In this document: piece after piece, positions 21,590 through 33,914 of the stretch
How the letters are laid out: the number at the start of each line of letters is the position of its first letter
Position numbering within the stretch: position 1 is the first letter of the stretch
Source of the DNA: Girardinichthys multiradiatus
Taxonomy: Eukaryota; Chordata; Actinopteri; Cyprinodontiformes; Goodeidae
DNA: 64,000 nucleotides
Assembly: GCF_021462225.1 (NCBI RefSeq)
Contig: NC_061804.1
Span: 43,587,975 to 43,651,974, forward strand
Reading direction: 5' to 3'
Notes under the pieces: generated by a model
Seen by the model: the letters and a program-made list of their open reading frames with translations, nothing else
Database searches by the model: none
Told to the model about the DNA's origin: nothing
Program-made: the position numbers and the translations under genes

Positions 21590-23603
21590 TTCACAGTTGG
21601 AGGTCAGACAGTGAAACAGTCCTTTTCTTTCATTATACTTCAACAGACCCAATAACAACAACAGGAAGAGTGGAGCGGAGCTTTCCACTGACCACTACCT
21701 AGTGGTGAGCTGGCTCTGATGGTGGGGGAGGACGCCGGTCAGACCTGGCAGGCCCAAAGGAACCTTGAGGGTCTGCTGGGAATGCCTGGCGGAGACACCC
21801 AAGAGGCAGAGCTTCAACTCCCTCCACCGGGAGAGCTTCAAACACGTTTCCCCGGGCGATGGGGGACATTGAGTCCGAGTGGGCCATGTTCCGCACCTCC
21901 ATTGTCGAGGCGGTTTACCGGACCTGTGGTTGCAAGGTTGTTGGTGCCTGGTGGGTTCGAGGAATGCTATCAGGCTGAAGAAGGTGTCCTACCAGGTCTT
22001 TTTGACCTGTGGGACTCCGGAAGCAGCTGATGGGTACCGGCAGTCCAAGAGGCATGCAGCTCAGGTTTTTGCTGAGGCAAAAACTCTGGCATGGGAGGAG
22101 TTCAGAGAGGTCATTGAAAACTACTTCCGTATGGCTTTGAGGCAATTCTGGTCAACCAACCGGCGTCTCGAGGGGGGAGAAGTACACCACCAACACTGTT
22201 AACAGTGGGGAGGGTGTGCTGCTGACCTCAACTCGGGACGTTGTGGGTCGGTGTGGGCAGAGTATTTCGAAGACCTCCTCAATCCCACTGGCACGTCTTT
22301 CACTGAAGAATCAGAGCCTTAGGACTTTGGGGCGGTATCCAATCTCTGGTGCTGAGGTGATCGAGGTGATTAAAAAGCTCCTCGGTGGTAAGGCCCCGGG
22401 GGTGGATGAGATTCGCCCAGAGTACCTTAAGGCTCTGGATGTTGTGGGGTTATGTTGGGTAACGCGACTCTGCAGCATCGCGTGGACATCAGGGGCAGGT
22501 CCACTGGACTGTCAGACCGGGGTGGTGGTCCCGCTATTCAAAAAGGGGGACCATAGAGTGTGTTCCAACTATAGGGGAGTCACAGTCTTAAGCCTCCCTG
22601 GTAAGGTCTATTCGGGGATTCTGGAGAGGACAGTCCATCGGATAGTCGAACCTTGGATTCTGGAAGAGCAGTGTGGTTTTCATCCTGGCCGTGGAACACT
22701 GGACCAACTCTATGCCCTCAGCAGGGTCCTGGAGGGTTCATGGGAGTTCACCCAACCTGTCTACATGTGCTTTGTGGACTCGACCGTGTCCCTCAGGGAA
22801 TCTTGTGGGAGATACTCCGGGAGTATGGGGTACCGGGCCCATTGATTCGGGCTCTTAGGTCCCTGTACGGCCGGTGTCAGGGCTTGGTCCGCATTGCCGG
22901 CAGTAAGTCAGACTTGTTTCCGATGAGGGTTGGACTCCGCCAAGGTTGCCCTTTGTCACCGATTCTGTTCATAATTTTTATGGACAGAATTTCTAGGCGC
23001 ACCAAAGGTGTTGAGGGGATCTGTTATGGTGGCTGTAGGATTGCGTCTCTGCTTTTTGCGGATGATGTGGTCCTATTGGCTTCATTGGCTCGTGATCTAT
23101 AGCTCTCACTGGAGCAGTTTGCAGCTGAGTGTGACTCAGCCCGGATGAGAATCAGTGCCTCCAAGTCCAAGGCCATGATCTCGAGCCAGAAAAGGGTAGA
23201 GCGCCTTCTCCGGGTCGGGGGCGAGGTCCTGCCTCAAGTGGAGGAGTTCAAGTATCTTGGGGACTTGTTCACAAAGGAGGGAATGAAACGGGAGATCGAT
23301 AGACGGATTGGTGCTGCGTCAGCAGGGATGAAGGCGCTGTACCAGTCTGTCGTGGTGAAAAGAGAGCTGAGTCAAAAAGCGAAGCTCTCGATTTACCGTT
23401 CGACCTACGTTCCTAACTTTATCTATGGTCATGAGCTTTGGGTCATGAACGAAAGAACAAGATCACGGATACAAGCGGCCGAAATGAGTTTCCTCCGCAG
23501 GGTGTCTGGGCTCTCCCTTAAAGATAGGGTGAGAAGTTGGTCATCCGGGAGGGACTCAGAGTAGAGCCGCTGCTTCTCCATGTCAAGAGGAGCCAGTTGA
23601 GGT
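21590..23603 (+). mobile_element. RTE-like LINE, most complete copy
   Basis: About 2 kb of the LINE protein is present in shifting frames. 21660-21700 corresponds to the end of the endonuclease (STDHYLVVSW). 21879-22202 is the linker (RQSKRHAAQVFAEAKTLAWE). 22216-22845 contains EVIEVIKKLLGGKAPGVDEI, VPLFKKGDHRVCSNYRGVT and EEQCGFHPGRGTLDQLYALS. 22653-23102 contains VGLRQGCPLSPILFIIFMDR and the intact catalytic LLFADDVVLLAS at about 23047-23082, followed by a stop. 23145-23564 contains EEFKYLGDLFTKEGMKREI, AKLSIYRSTYVPNFIYGHEL and SFLRRVSGLSLKDRVRS. At least four frameshifts or stops make it non-functional. It ends mid-ORF at GTTGAGGTGGC (23603), where a Tc1 remnant starts. Confidence 0.9.
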
Positions 23604-24060
23604 GGCAAAACCCACTGCATCCATTGGATTGCCACACAGAGAGGCATGATTTGTCACTCTGGAGAAACTTTCTCACTGCTGTAGAGTCCAGAGGTCCTTT
23701 ACACCCCATGCATCCACTGCATTGTAATTGGTGATGTTATGCTTAGACACAGATGCAGCCATGTAAACCCATTCCATGAAGTTCTCTACATACAATTCCT
23801 GAGCTAATATGAAGGTCACATGAGGCTTGGAGTTGTGTAGGCTATTGAAAGTTGGTGATCTCTGTGAACTCCTCAGCATTCACTGACATACTGTAATTTT
23901 ACGTGGCCTACCAATTCATACTGAGTTGCTGTTGTTCCCAAACTCTTCCACTTTGTTTTCACAACAGGACTTACAGTATTTAATGAGATCTTGATAGTAA
24001 CCCATTCTTTCACAAATCTTTGTAAAAGCAGTTTGCATGCATATACTATTGCCTATGCAA
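23604..24060 (-). mobile_element. Tc1/mariner transposase N-terminal remnant
   Basis: On the minus strand the sequence carries, in order, a VEEFGNNS-like and GRPRKIT block (23900-23960), then MLRSSQRSPTFNSLHNS (23820-23879) and VENFMEWVYMAASVSKHNIT (23740-23800), then KDLWTLQQ and a shifted frame QSDKSCLSVWQSNG (23610-23660). The last block corresponds to the first catalytic Asp of Tc1 transposases (SDES in intact members, here SDKS). The remainder of the catalytic domain is absent because the remnant abuts the LINE at 23603. It is a different Tc1 family from the copies at 3690 and 61499. Confidence 0.75.
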
Positions 24061-26244
24061 TAGTGTATTATTCCAGGTTTGTTTTAACATTATGTTACAG
24101 TAAATATCCAGGCATATGTATCTTAAAGCAAACATATCTGAGTCAGTGGTAAATCATTACTTTGTCCATATGTTTTCATATAAAGCCACCATCATTTTTT
24201 CCTTGTTTAAATCCCCCATCCAGTTAATGATTTTTTGAGGATGTGGCTGGACAGCATTTAATGGTTTCAAAGGTTCATCATATGTTTGGAGCTAGGGCAC
24301 AAGGAATATTATATTTTGCAAATGATTACACTGTGTTGGAGAGTTTGTAACTAGAATAATATTTTTAGTTGCTTATTAAGATTCCGTTGTTAGGTTTAGC
24401 ATTTGAGCTAATTGTCAAGGCTGGTGAAAATTTTGAGTTTTTCAGTTCTAGATAAAACAGGTCGAATTTTGGCCTTTCGGGAGCTAAGATGTAAAACAGG
24501 TGAAGTTCACAGATTCTGCTTTTTTTGTTTTGTTTGTGAGTTTGACAGAAAATGACAAAAGAGAAAAAATAAAAATCCACCTCAACAAATTAAGTATTTC
24601 TGCTGATGCTGCCTAACTATCACATTACTTGACATTCTGTATTACCTCCCAGTGCCATGAACATGCAGTCATAAATTCCACACATGTAATGTAGCATTGA
24701 AACTGGTTCCTACCTGACTAAGTTCACAGATCAGAATAAATGAGGCAAAAAAAAAGAAGTTATTAAGCAGTGTAACATCTTTGCAACAGTAGAAAGAAAA
24801 TCCACCAACTTTTGTTATGCCCAATTACTTTATGGTTGCAGTCCTCTCAAAAGAGCTGGAACCTCAGCAGGAAGGTATGCTGTCCAGACAAAAAACAAAC
24901 CACAGAGTGTGGAGAAGTGTGCTGCTCTTGGCAAGAAGCTGCATTTGGTCAGTTTTGTTTACCAGAGAGGGCTGCTTTGCTCTCTGGCCTGGAGTACTCA
25001 ACAGAGTAGATTTAAATTCCCATTTTCACCTGCAACATTCCATTCTTTCATTTTGCTGTCTTGTTCAAATAAGCATGTAGATGGAAACTGATGCATCAAC
25101 ACACGAACAACCTGGTACGAGCTATTTGCTGTGTGGTAATCTTTTTTTGTAAAAAGTTACATAAGATAAGAACATCAAAAAAGAATAACGGCAGCTTAAC
25201 TATGGAGCTCTACATGAGGGAAATCTTCTGCAGCACCATCCTGAATAGGGTATGTCAGTAAAAGGGCAAGGTGAACTCATTTAGTTCATCTTATAAAGTT
25301 AGGCCTTAGTAGTTCAAAACTTGGCTACATCTGAAGATAAGACCTGGGTTAATATGCTGCAAGAGCTATTGAGACTTGTGGAGTCTTCAATCACTAGACC
25401 TGACTGCAACAGACTGCACCTTAATGAACCAGACAGGCTGACAAAAACACATACAAAATGGAAAAGGGGAAAAACAAAGGGGAAGGAGAGCTGCCAGACT
25501 CACAGGAGCAGATACACACCATGCTGTCACCTTTGTCTTTACTCTCACGCATCCAGGTTTGGCAACAGAATGATATAAGGAAGCAAAGTATTAGAGAGAA
25601 TGCAGTTACAACAACTTTATTGGCTTTAACACGTGGCAGTACAAACATAAGGAGTCACATCTCTAAAGGCCTTCAGTCTCAGCCACAGCAGCTCAAGTAG
25701 CAGGGGAACCATGTGTTTAATCACCTGGCCGCTAGAGCTTAAAGCAGAAGGTCTGTAACCTGCTATGCAAACAGATGCTTATTCATTTATCTCTGCTGGA
25801 GGTGCTGCAGTTTTAAACCACCACAATTCACCTTTTTCCATTTAGAGACTCACAGGCGTCATGTGCTGCATTTTGTCCCAAATTATTAATGTCTTACATG
25901 TAGTCTCATTAATGCAAAGCTTCTTCCCTACCTTTTGCCATCATGCAGGTATGGGAAGATGTGTAATTTACTGTTTAAAATGGAAAGTAGACTAAAAGAC
26001 CCCTCATGAAGCTACATATGCTTTGCTGGTTGGGCACAGCATAACTCATGTTACAGTCCAAAACACAATATGTTATTAACTTGTTACATGTTGCCCAAAG
26101 ATAAACAAGGTGCCCGATGTATAGATTGCAGTTTCTGTCACAGCCTGTAAAATTTCCCTGATATTTCAAAGCACATATTAGGATTATTTAATAGCACAAT
26201 AGAATTTTTGCAACAGTATTATGGAGATTTTAAATCAATTTTAT
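24061..26244. other. Anonymous intronic sequence
   Basis: No coding exon or recognisable repeat was seen. Open frames at 24812-25009 and 25321-25578 show no domain and no conserved pattern. Confidence 0.45.
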
Positions 26245-26248
26245 TATA

Positions 26249-26296
<48 letters not shown>
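26245..26296. repeat. (TA)n microsatellite
   Basis: About 50 bases of alternating T and A with a single interrupting G near 26254. Confidence 0.97.
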
Positions 26297-26299
<3 letters not shown>

Positions 26300-27320
26300 T
26301 ATATATTCATAAAACAGGGTTATGCGAGAAGCCACTATCTTGTCAGTATACAGTAGTGAGAGTGATCTTTGTTTAGAGTATAAACAGCTCTTTGTAGAGC
26401 CATCGAGGTGGCTGAACTTTCTCAATCTATTTTATAGTAAACAAAACAAACCACAAAGAAAAACTACAGTCAATTCCTAGCTTTCACTTCTTGTAAAGCC
26501 TCTCCTATTGATTTCTTATGTGGCGAGTGGGAACCTGCAAATAGAGACAAGAATGCCTGACCTTTAAGATTAGTTGTTTTGCAATGACTTCCCCTGTGCT
26601 TACAAAAGAAAAAATAATTTTTACTGTTTTCCTTTCCTGTTTTTAATATTTATATATTTTCTTGGGTAACTAAGGCTTCTTAAAGATTAGGTTAAATATT
26701 GATTAGTTTTTGATTAAATATTCTAAAATTTTACATGAAATGAACACAAAGAGAACTGCTTGAATTATTGTATTGATCAGTTCTTGGTTTGTAGAAGCAC
26801 TGAATTAAACAAAAAAGTGCAGTTTTAGAAATACGACTATTACATTTTTCAACTGTATCCAGTTTACTGAAAACAATATGCAAAAAAGCTTGCTGTTTTC
26901 CACAGCTTTTACTGTTAATATTTATGGCCTGTCAGAAAACACACACACAAAAACTAAGTGAAAATAAATGGAAGGAGGTAAATGGATCAACCTTTGATTT
27001 CAACCTATCTTCTCAAAGAGTAAACACGCACGGCATTGTCAAAGACAAAAATCCCATCCAAGTCTAAATCATTTCATGCTTGTCTAATGTGCGGTGCAGC
27101 AAAGCTACAGTACACTATGAAGAAAATCAATCATGTAGAACATTGTGGCAAGCCAAAGGATTGTCAGATTTGTCAGCTAATTTCATGCTAATTGAGTCCC
27201 CAACCTTGGAGCTATTTTTATCCATGTTACACCTGTGATCATGTAGGACTGTGGGCTCTCTGCTCACGTGTCTTTAATTACATTGAAAACATCAATCACT
27301 CCTTTTCCTTCTTTTGTCAG
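26297..27320 (+). other. Intron upstream of the IgLON exon
   Basis: AT-rich intronic sequence ending in a strong acceptor: the pyrimidine-rich CCTTTTCCTTCTTTTGTCAG lies directly before the exon at 27321. No other feature was recognised. Confidence 0.7.
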
Positions 27321-27446
27321 TACCTGCCAAGATAACTAATATATCGAAGGACGTCACCGTGAACGAGGGCAGCAACGTCAATCTGATGTGCCAGGCGGTG
27401 GGACGACCTGAGGCCAGCGTTACATGGCGGCATCACTCACCAAGGG
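27321..27446 (+). CDS. lsamp: IgLON exon: first half of Ig domain 2 (lsamp-like)
   Basis: This is an internal exon of a GPI-anchored neural cell-adhesion molecule of the IgLON family (LSAMP, NTM, OPCML, NEGR1, IGLON5), which act at the neuronal surface in cell recognition. Flanked by TTTTGTCAG and G|GTAGGC, its 126 bases begin and end in phase 1. It reads [17 protein letters not shown], then [14 protein letters not shown] and TWRHHSPR. The Cys is the first of the Ig disulphide, and TWR is the C-strand Trp region. The partner Cys (DxGxYxC) would be in the next exon, not seen here. Length from TWRH to the split Gly codon matches LSAMP better than IGLON5, but VPA.I and NVNL with AVGRPE are also IGLON5-like. 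Family call is firm; paralogue about 60%. Confidence 0.9.
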
Positions 27447-28060
27447 GTAGGCTATATAGATGATGTTTCCTTTTGCTTTAGTGTTTCATTAAGGCTCAAG
27501 TCTGCTTTAAAGCTTACCAGCAATGCTTTTGGTCACACTGTATTTCAGTGTGGATTCCCTATTTATAAAGCGGAAAAACACACAAGAAACTTGTAAAACC
27601 CTCCTGTCTTAAGACAGGAGAATAACTTGCACAGATTAATGTTTTGTGCTGGTGGATCGAAATCAGGTTGTAAGTAGAACTTTTAAGTGCAAAAAGAAGA
27701 ACCACAAGCAAGACACAAAACAAACAGTAGACAAATTATTGCAAAATGGCACCAAGCTGTTCAGCAGCTGATGGCAAGTTTATGCTCTTTAGCCTGAACA
27801 AGTCAAAATCTGCACACTTGTTTTTTATGTTATTGTCAGGCTGTTATGATTTTGATGATGAGCTTTCTGTCATGGAGCATGGCAGAATTATTAGTTGGAC
27901 AAGTAAGGCCTCTCACAACAGTCATCCCTGTAGAGTTTAGATACAATAAGTGAGTGATTTTAAATCTCTCCAAAAGTGCTGAGGGGGTAGAACCAAAAAC
28001 GGTCAGGTATTCGTTACTCCAAGAATGTTAGAGAGAAATTCGGTACTCCAAGAATTTTGA
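27447..28060 (+). other. Intron downstream of the IgLON exon
   Basis: Begins with the donor GTAGGC. An open frame of 64 codons at 27746-27940 has no recognised domain. No other feature was seen. Confidence 0.6.
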
Positions 28061-28790
28061 CCTGCATTAAAATGGAGAACCAACAGGCTTTCCATGAAGA
28101 CACATCCAGATCCTCGTCTCAAATTAGGCCCTTATAGTTGCTTGCTGCAGCTCAATCATCATTTTGGCACAACTGTGAAAGATGAGCTTAAAGAATGAAA
28201 AGGTCTTCAAAACCCACGTCTCCACCAATGTCACAAAATTGCCCATTTGGACAGTAGAAGGGAGTATCATACAAGGGACATTAACAGGTGAAAGAAAGTC
28301 TATAACATAGTGGAAGATGCTCTTTTATGATCTGGGGAGCTTCTTTTCTCAATGGAACAATGGAGCTTCAATGGAGTTGTGCAGAAACTATTGCTGGCTA
28401 AGTGAAGATGTTGTACTGGCATCCCTCTTGACTGAAGGTCCTCGTCTGTGCAGTGCGGAATAAATTGTTCAGCTGTCTGACAAAGGACCTCTCCCATGAG
28501 AATAGCATCCATCTTTTTGGTTCATCTTGCATGTTAAACTGATCTGAACCCCATTGAAAATGTTTGGGGATGGATGGTAAGAGAGGTTTACAAAAACAAA
28601 CATCAGTTTCAGACCATGGAAGCTCCTCGAGAACCCATCTTCACCACATGCATAAACATTCTCACCAGTCTACAAGAAACCCTCACATCAAGCATGTTGG
28701 GAAATATTTTTGAACCAACAAGAAGGGTGTGGCCACTACTGAATTGTTTTTTGGTGCTTTTATTTTATTTAATTTTTTTGTCTCATATTC
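28061..28790 (+). mobile_element. Tc1/mariner-type transposon remnant
   Basis: Shifting + frames read MIWGAFSSQGTMEL-like sequence at about 28320-28360, corresponding to the WGCFS block of Tc1 transposases, then LNxxEPH-like and FGDGW at 28540-28575 (the NPIENVWG block, degraded), then an open frame from 28574 reading MVREVYKNKHQFQTMEAPRE and SLQETLTSSMLGNIFE. This C-terminus is typical of one teleost Tc1 family from memory. Stops interrupt it, and terminal repeats could not be delimited. Confidence 0.65.
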
Positions 28791-29379
28791 TTGAACTTTT
28801 GTTTTGCTGCTCGACACCCTTTGTGTTTAAATAGTTTTCAATAATGTGTCTACTGTTCTTAGATTGTCTCTTGTTCTTATTTCTTCTAAAGCTCAACTTA
28901 CAAGCTGGTTATGATCCAGCTGAATAAAATAACTCACTAGTCATCCATTAGACTTTGAATGAATAAATGAATAAATGAACGATTTCTTAGTTTTGAAGCA
29001 CTAAGATAAGACATGAAGAACATAAGAAAATCACAGGTTCACGAATGCTTTTAAACCTTGAAGTCTGTATTGCTATTTCAACAATCAAGTTGTTCTCTTC
29101 CTTACAGTTCTAATCACTTTAAAAACATAACGCAGACAGAAAACCTGTCAGTTCCATCCAGCAATCCTGAGTGCATTTTCATACTGAGAAGTTATTTCCA
29201 ACAAGTACAGTCAGCTTTAGTGCTCTTAAAGTACTGAGAAGTTTAAAACAAAATGTTCAGGGATAGCACAGACTGGAGACCCACATTTGAAAGATAATGT
29301 TAGAGAAAACACAAGGATGAGCAAAAAGGCTGCTCCGTTAAAATAAAAAAACTGTTCTCTGTATGTTTCACCCTGTAAC
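28791..29379. other. Anonymous intronic sequence
   Basis: AT-rich with a short (GAATAAAT)n-like run near 28958-28980. No gene recognised. Confidence 0.45.
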
Positions 29380-29413
29380 ACACACACACACACTCACACA
29401 CACACACACACAC
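29380..29413. repeat. (CA)n microsatellite
   Basis: About 34 bases of CA repeats interrupted once by CT near 29393. Confidence 0.95.
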
Positions 29414-29714
29414 TAATATAAACACATGGACCCCAAAAATGAAAAGATAGTTTATTAATCATGTTTTTTTATCTGACTCTACAATTAGATGATTAACCAA
29501 CATTTTCATCATCCGTTTTCCTGCTTCACAAAATACCCACAGCTTTTTTTGAGCGATGTCAAAGCCAGTTTATCCATTATCCATTTAGTATATCCATTAT
29601 GAAGTAGGTATCATTGTCATGATCATCCAATATAAATTTTGCACCCATTGTATTTGTGTTCTTGCACAAACTGAAATTGTGATTATGATTTGATGTATAC
29701 TTGCAGCTCTAATC

Positions 29715-29715
<1 letters not shown>

Positions 29716-29745
<30 letters not shown>

Positions 29746-29765
29746 ATCTAATCTATTATATATAC

Positions 29766-29828
<63 letters not shown>

Positions 29829-29850
29829 CGTGTGTGTGTGTGTGTGTGTG
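29716..29850. repeat. Compound (TA)n and (TG)n microsatellite
   Basis: Two TA arrays are separated by AATCTAATCTATTATA, then the second runs into a (TG)n tract ending at 29850. The TA arrays are self-complementary and the TG tract alternates purine and pyrimidine. Confidence 0.95.
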
Positions 29851-30559
29851 ATCTTACTGTTATGGGCTTTGGCCATCTTAGCTGGTTGTTATAAAGTGCT
29901 CTATAAAAATTCAATAAATTCAATAAATGAATTAATAAATTAAATCAGAGGGGAAAATAAAATATTATTTAAATAAAATTATTATATCAATAACCTGTTG
30001 GACAACTGCTTCTCAATTTCTTTTGTGTTAACTAATCATCACAGTGACTGATTGTGATTAGAGTGATGGACAACGGCTTAAAGTAGATATAAATTCACAA
30101 TTTGACCGTCAGACGGCAGGGATGATGATGTCACATCCATGACTAGCCGTTCCGCTAACAAAGAAAATCTCTTATTTACCAACTCCTTTATGTCACCCAC
30201 ATACCTTAGAGCACCTATATTATAAATATCAATGTGTGTATGAGCGGTGTCCCGCTATGGCTGATTGTTGTGCGGACAGAGTAGGCTACGCTGTAAAGAG
30301 AGCAAAACTAATGCAGTAGAGCTTAAGATGTTTACCATTAGAGATGACAGAGACATAATTTTGCACATTCCTAAGGACTATGCAGAAATATTTTATGCAG
30401 GTTAGTGAGAAAAAGATTGGAAGACACAGCTGAAATGGTGCAAACTCACATTTAAACCACTCACTGAAATAAAGTTTGTTGTAACTTTAAAACACAATTC
30501 AAAGGCCTAGTGACCCAATTAGGTTTAGCGCCACAAACAAGGCAAAACATACCGTGTTT
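29851..30559. other. Anonymous intronic sequence
   Basis: Moderately AT-rich. The tail of this stretch runs directly into the SINE head. No gene recognised. Confidence 0.45.
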
Positions 30560-30912
30560 GGCTGCACGGTGGCGCAGTTGGTAGCACTATTGCCTTGCAG
30601 CAAGAAGTTCCTGGGTTCGATCCCTGGCCTGGGGTCTTTCTGCATGGAGTTTGCATGTTCTCCCTGTGCATGCGTGGGTTCTCACCAAGTACTCTGGCTT
30701 CCTCCCACAGTCCAAAGACATGCCTGTTAGGTTAATTGTTCTCTCTAAATTGCCTTTAGGTGTATGAGTGTGTGCATGGTTGTTTGTGTGTTGCCCTGCG
30801 ATGGACTTGCGACCTGTCCAGGGTGTACCCTGCCTCTTGCCCATAGACTGCTAGAGATAGGCACCAGCTCCCCCACAACCCACTTTGGAGTAAGCGGTAG
30901 AAAATGACTGAC
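30560..30912 (+). repeat. tRNA-derived SINE, near full length
   Basis: A pol III retroposon of about 350 bp. The head begins GGCTGCACGGTGGCGCAGTT. An A box fits TGGCGCAGTTGG at 30570-30581, and a B box fits GGTTCGATCC at 30614-30623, spacing as in tRNA genes. The body includes GTTTGCATGTTCTCCCTGTG and GGCTTCCTCCCACAGTCC. The 3' end reads TAAGCGGTAGAAAATGACTGAC. Other copies in this window are at 5910-6050, 50925-51275, 51420-51560 and 60625-60955. It could still be transcribable because both boxes are intact, but it encodes no protein. Confidence 0.92.
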
Positions 30913-33900
30913 TATTTAAATTGTTTTATCCTAAACAAATTTTTTCTGCCTAGACAGAAAAAGTTTGTTTTACCCGTTCTGACGAACAGTGGATCACATT
31001 CGATTGGCCTGTGGGTTAAGCAGGCCGTTGAACAGAGAAGTCACTGGGGCAAGCTTCTGCTCAGACTGGTGCATGCGGAGGCAGGGTGCGGTGTTGAGGT
31101 TTCCATGCTGTCTATTCAGGCAGGAGGAAAAAGCTCCTTTGTTGATGTAATTAAGGACACCGTCTCTTCTTGTGGATTCTGTGGCGTAGATTATTTTCTG
31201 CAGAAGTTGAGATAGGAAGGTTAAGACAGCTAGCCTTAATTCCAGCCATGATACAGTTGACCGTACTTGGATCCTTTTGGATCCAAGGTTTCTTTGAAGA
31301 TGCAGTTTTTTACTCAGCCAGCAAGATCAAGAAATATCTACCCAATGCAACCTGTGGAGGCTACGGGTAAAGAGAAAGAGCCGCAGCTGTGGAAAGGTTT
31401 TTATACTTCTATGATATCATGGGGATTCCTGCAGGGAAACTCCTTCTTCCTGTGAGCTGTCATGGAAATGGTTGAATGCTGTGCACTTTGGGATTTAGAA
31501 TTATTCTATTTAGTTCAGTCTTTGTTTCATGTTATAAGAAAAAAAATAGAACTAAATATCAGAATCCCTGTTATCTCTATAACCCATGATGCTTTGCATG
31601 GAACTTGTTCACAACAATTGTCTCTTCCTAAATGCAAACAAACTACACAGCAAATAAATAACAATGTCCTGCACTAATCAGTTATTACCAATCAAAAAAT
31701 ATAACATTACCCGTTATTTCTAAAACCTAAAATTGACCATTATCTGCTCTCAGCAATGCTGTGAATGCTCATCCAATAGTCTGTGAATCCGTAGAACTTA
31801 CAAGTCGTCACGTCTGGAGACGTTCGAGCTTCTGTGTGTGTGTGTGTGATTATCAAAGCAGACAAAAAAAGAAATTAAACTAAACTGCAAGGTAAAGTTC
31901 CTTCAAAAATACTTGTGCTTCCTAACTATGGTTATATGCCAAACCAAACTGCGTTACTGTTATGGTTATCTGACCCAAAGTGGCAGACACAATCACTCCC
32001 ATAGCAACATCACCAGGAATAAAATGGAAAGAAAATAATTTTCAACCAAAATCAGTGCATTAAAAAGAGACAAACAATTAACCGTTCATTATCTTTATAC
32101 ATATTGCACTGTACATATTTTTATTTCCATATTCTATTTATTTTCTCTATATTGTTGTTACTGTCTTAATTTCTATGGAAAAGTTGGGATTTTCATCAAA
32201 CAAATGTGTGTAGTTAAAAGTTAAGGACAACTGAACCAACAACATACACCTCCAGAATTTACTTCACAGGAATATCCATTTACATGCCAAATGCTCTTTC
32301 CTTCCAAAAAACAGTTTAAACATGTACCTTTTTGTACGCATTTGCAGCTAAAATGACTGAAGCCAGATTTGAATCTACTGACTCATTTTCTTCTATATTT
32401 TAGGTAGTTGAAGCAGCACAACCTGTGGCCTGACAAACCAGCTCCAATCAAATTAGAACCTGGCTGGTGGCCACAGCTGTTTTGGTGTTTTCTTGGCACA
32501 TCACAGCCCAAAGAAATGCTAGGAAGCTCTGTGTGTGTGTTTTCATCTGCATGCATATTTGTGTGTTCTGTGCTCTAATTGTGTCAGTACTGCAGTTCAC
32601 ACTGAGCATTGAACAGTGTGAGTCATGTGCTGCTTCTCTATAGGATTAGATGTTCAGCCTGCAGAATGACAGGAATGCTTACAGCCTAGCTGTTTATGAC
32701 TCCCTCCACAATATCTCCAGCCAGTAGAATCTTTTTCACAAAGCCCAGTGGATCACCACAATGTTTCTGTTCCACCATTAGCTTTCTCCATTTTCTCTGT
32801 AAACTCTGAATGAGATGTTTTTGTTTTATCACTTGAAAGTATTATTCTACCATCCAAATGCAGACAGCTTTATGTGTTGCCTTTAGGTGTGTTTTTGTTT
32901 TTGTGCGGAAAAGATAATGGATTATCTTACTTGACATTTCTCTGACTTGCATCAATGAAAAGACAGACTATGTGGGGAAAGGTTTGCTTTTCCTGTTTGT
33001 TACCAACAATGATGGACTGTTCCCTCTAAGGGGAGCATGCATGGCTGTTAGATCAGCTCTAAAGCATGCAACCTTTTCTCTGAGTAAAACTGCACTCTGT
33101 GAGGGTCTCAGATCTGCAGTGTAGCTGCTCTGTCATGTTATGGTTGTTTTTTTTGGTCTACCAATTAAAACAATGTTACACTAAACGTTTGTCAGTAACA
33201 AACAACAACTGTACCACTGCATCTGTTTGATTCAGAGGTATACCATAATGTTCACCATCAAAATTAACATGTAACATTAGAAAACAGCCTAGAAACGGCC
33301 ACAAAAATAAAAGAAAATAAATTGGTGTTGCTTATTTTAAGGCTAACGCCTTTGAAGGGTTAGGTAAACTGAGAAGCCATCATATTCTCCAAGATCGTAA
33401 ATATTATTCCTGTGCCAATTACACCACTAACTGTAGAGAAACTCTTGAGCCACAATAATTTGTACTAATAAATCCTTCAATAGATGCTGTGACCAATATG
33501 AGACTTGTGTGGAGAGCAACAGATCGACCAGTGAATCAATGAATCAATGTAGCTTCATTGGCCCATGCTTAATATACTGTATGTACCAAGTCAACTTAAG
33601 TCACCCCTTTATTTCATGCAGTTCAATACTTAGTCTCTACTTGAGCAAGAAGGGGACCTCATAAATTATTCAGCAGCATCCACTGATTCCAGCAGCAGGT
33701 CAGTAGAAGGATTAAAAGGTATTATGGTTGGAAAAATCTGTTTATTTTGGGATGATGCAGTTCAGATCCTTCATTCTATTAAGATACTGCTCAGCAGATG
33801 TATGATGGATATCTCTATCAAAGCCCACTATTTGTCACATCCTAGAGGTGTCTGACTACAGCAATTTGGATTAATGTACTCTAAATATCTTTCAGTTCAG

Positions 33901-33914
33901 TGTATTAGAAAGGC
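30913..33914. other. Anonymous intronic sequence
   Basis: 30950-31470 is less AT-rich and holds overlapping open frames (103 codons at 30904-31215, 66 codons at 31170-31370) with no recognised domain. A short (TG)n lies near 31834. The remainder shows no gene or repeat that I recognise. Confidence 0.4.

Noticed and set aside
30560..30640. Possible tRNA gene from good A and B boxes
   Set aside because: The sequence continues into a 350-bp SINE body present in five copies, and no acceptor-stem pairing was evident. It is a tRNA-derived retroposon head.
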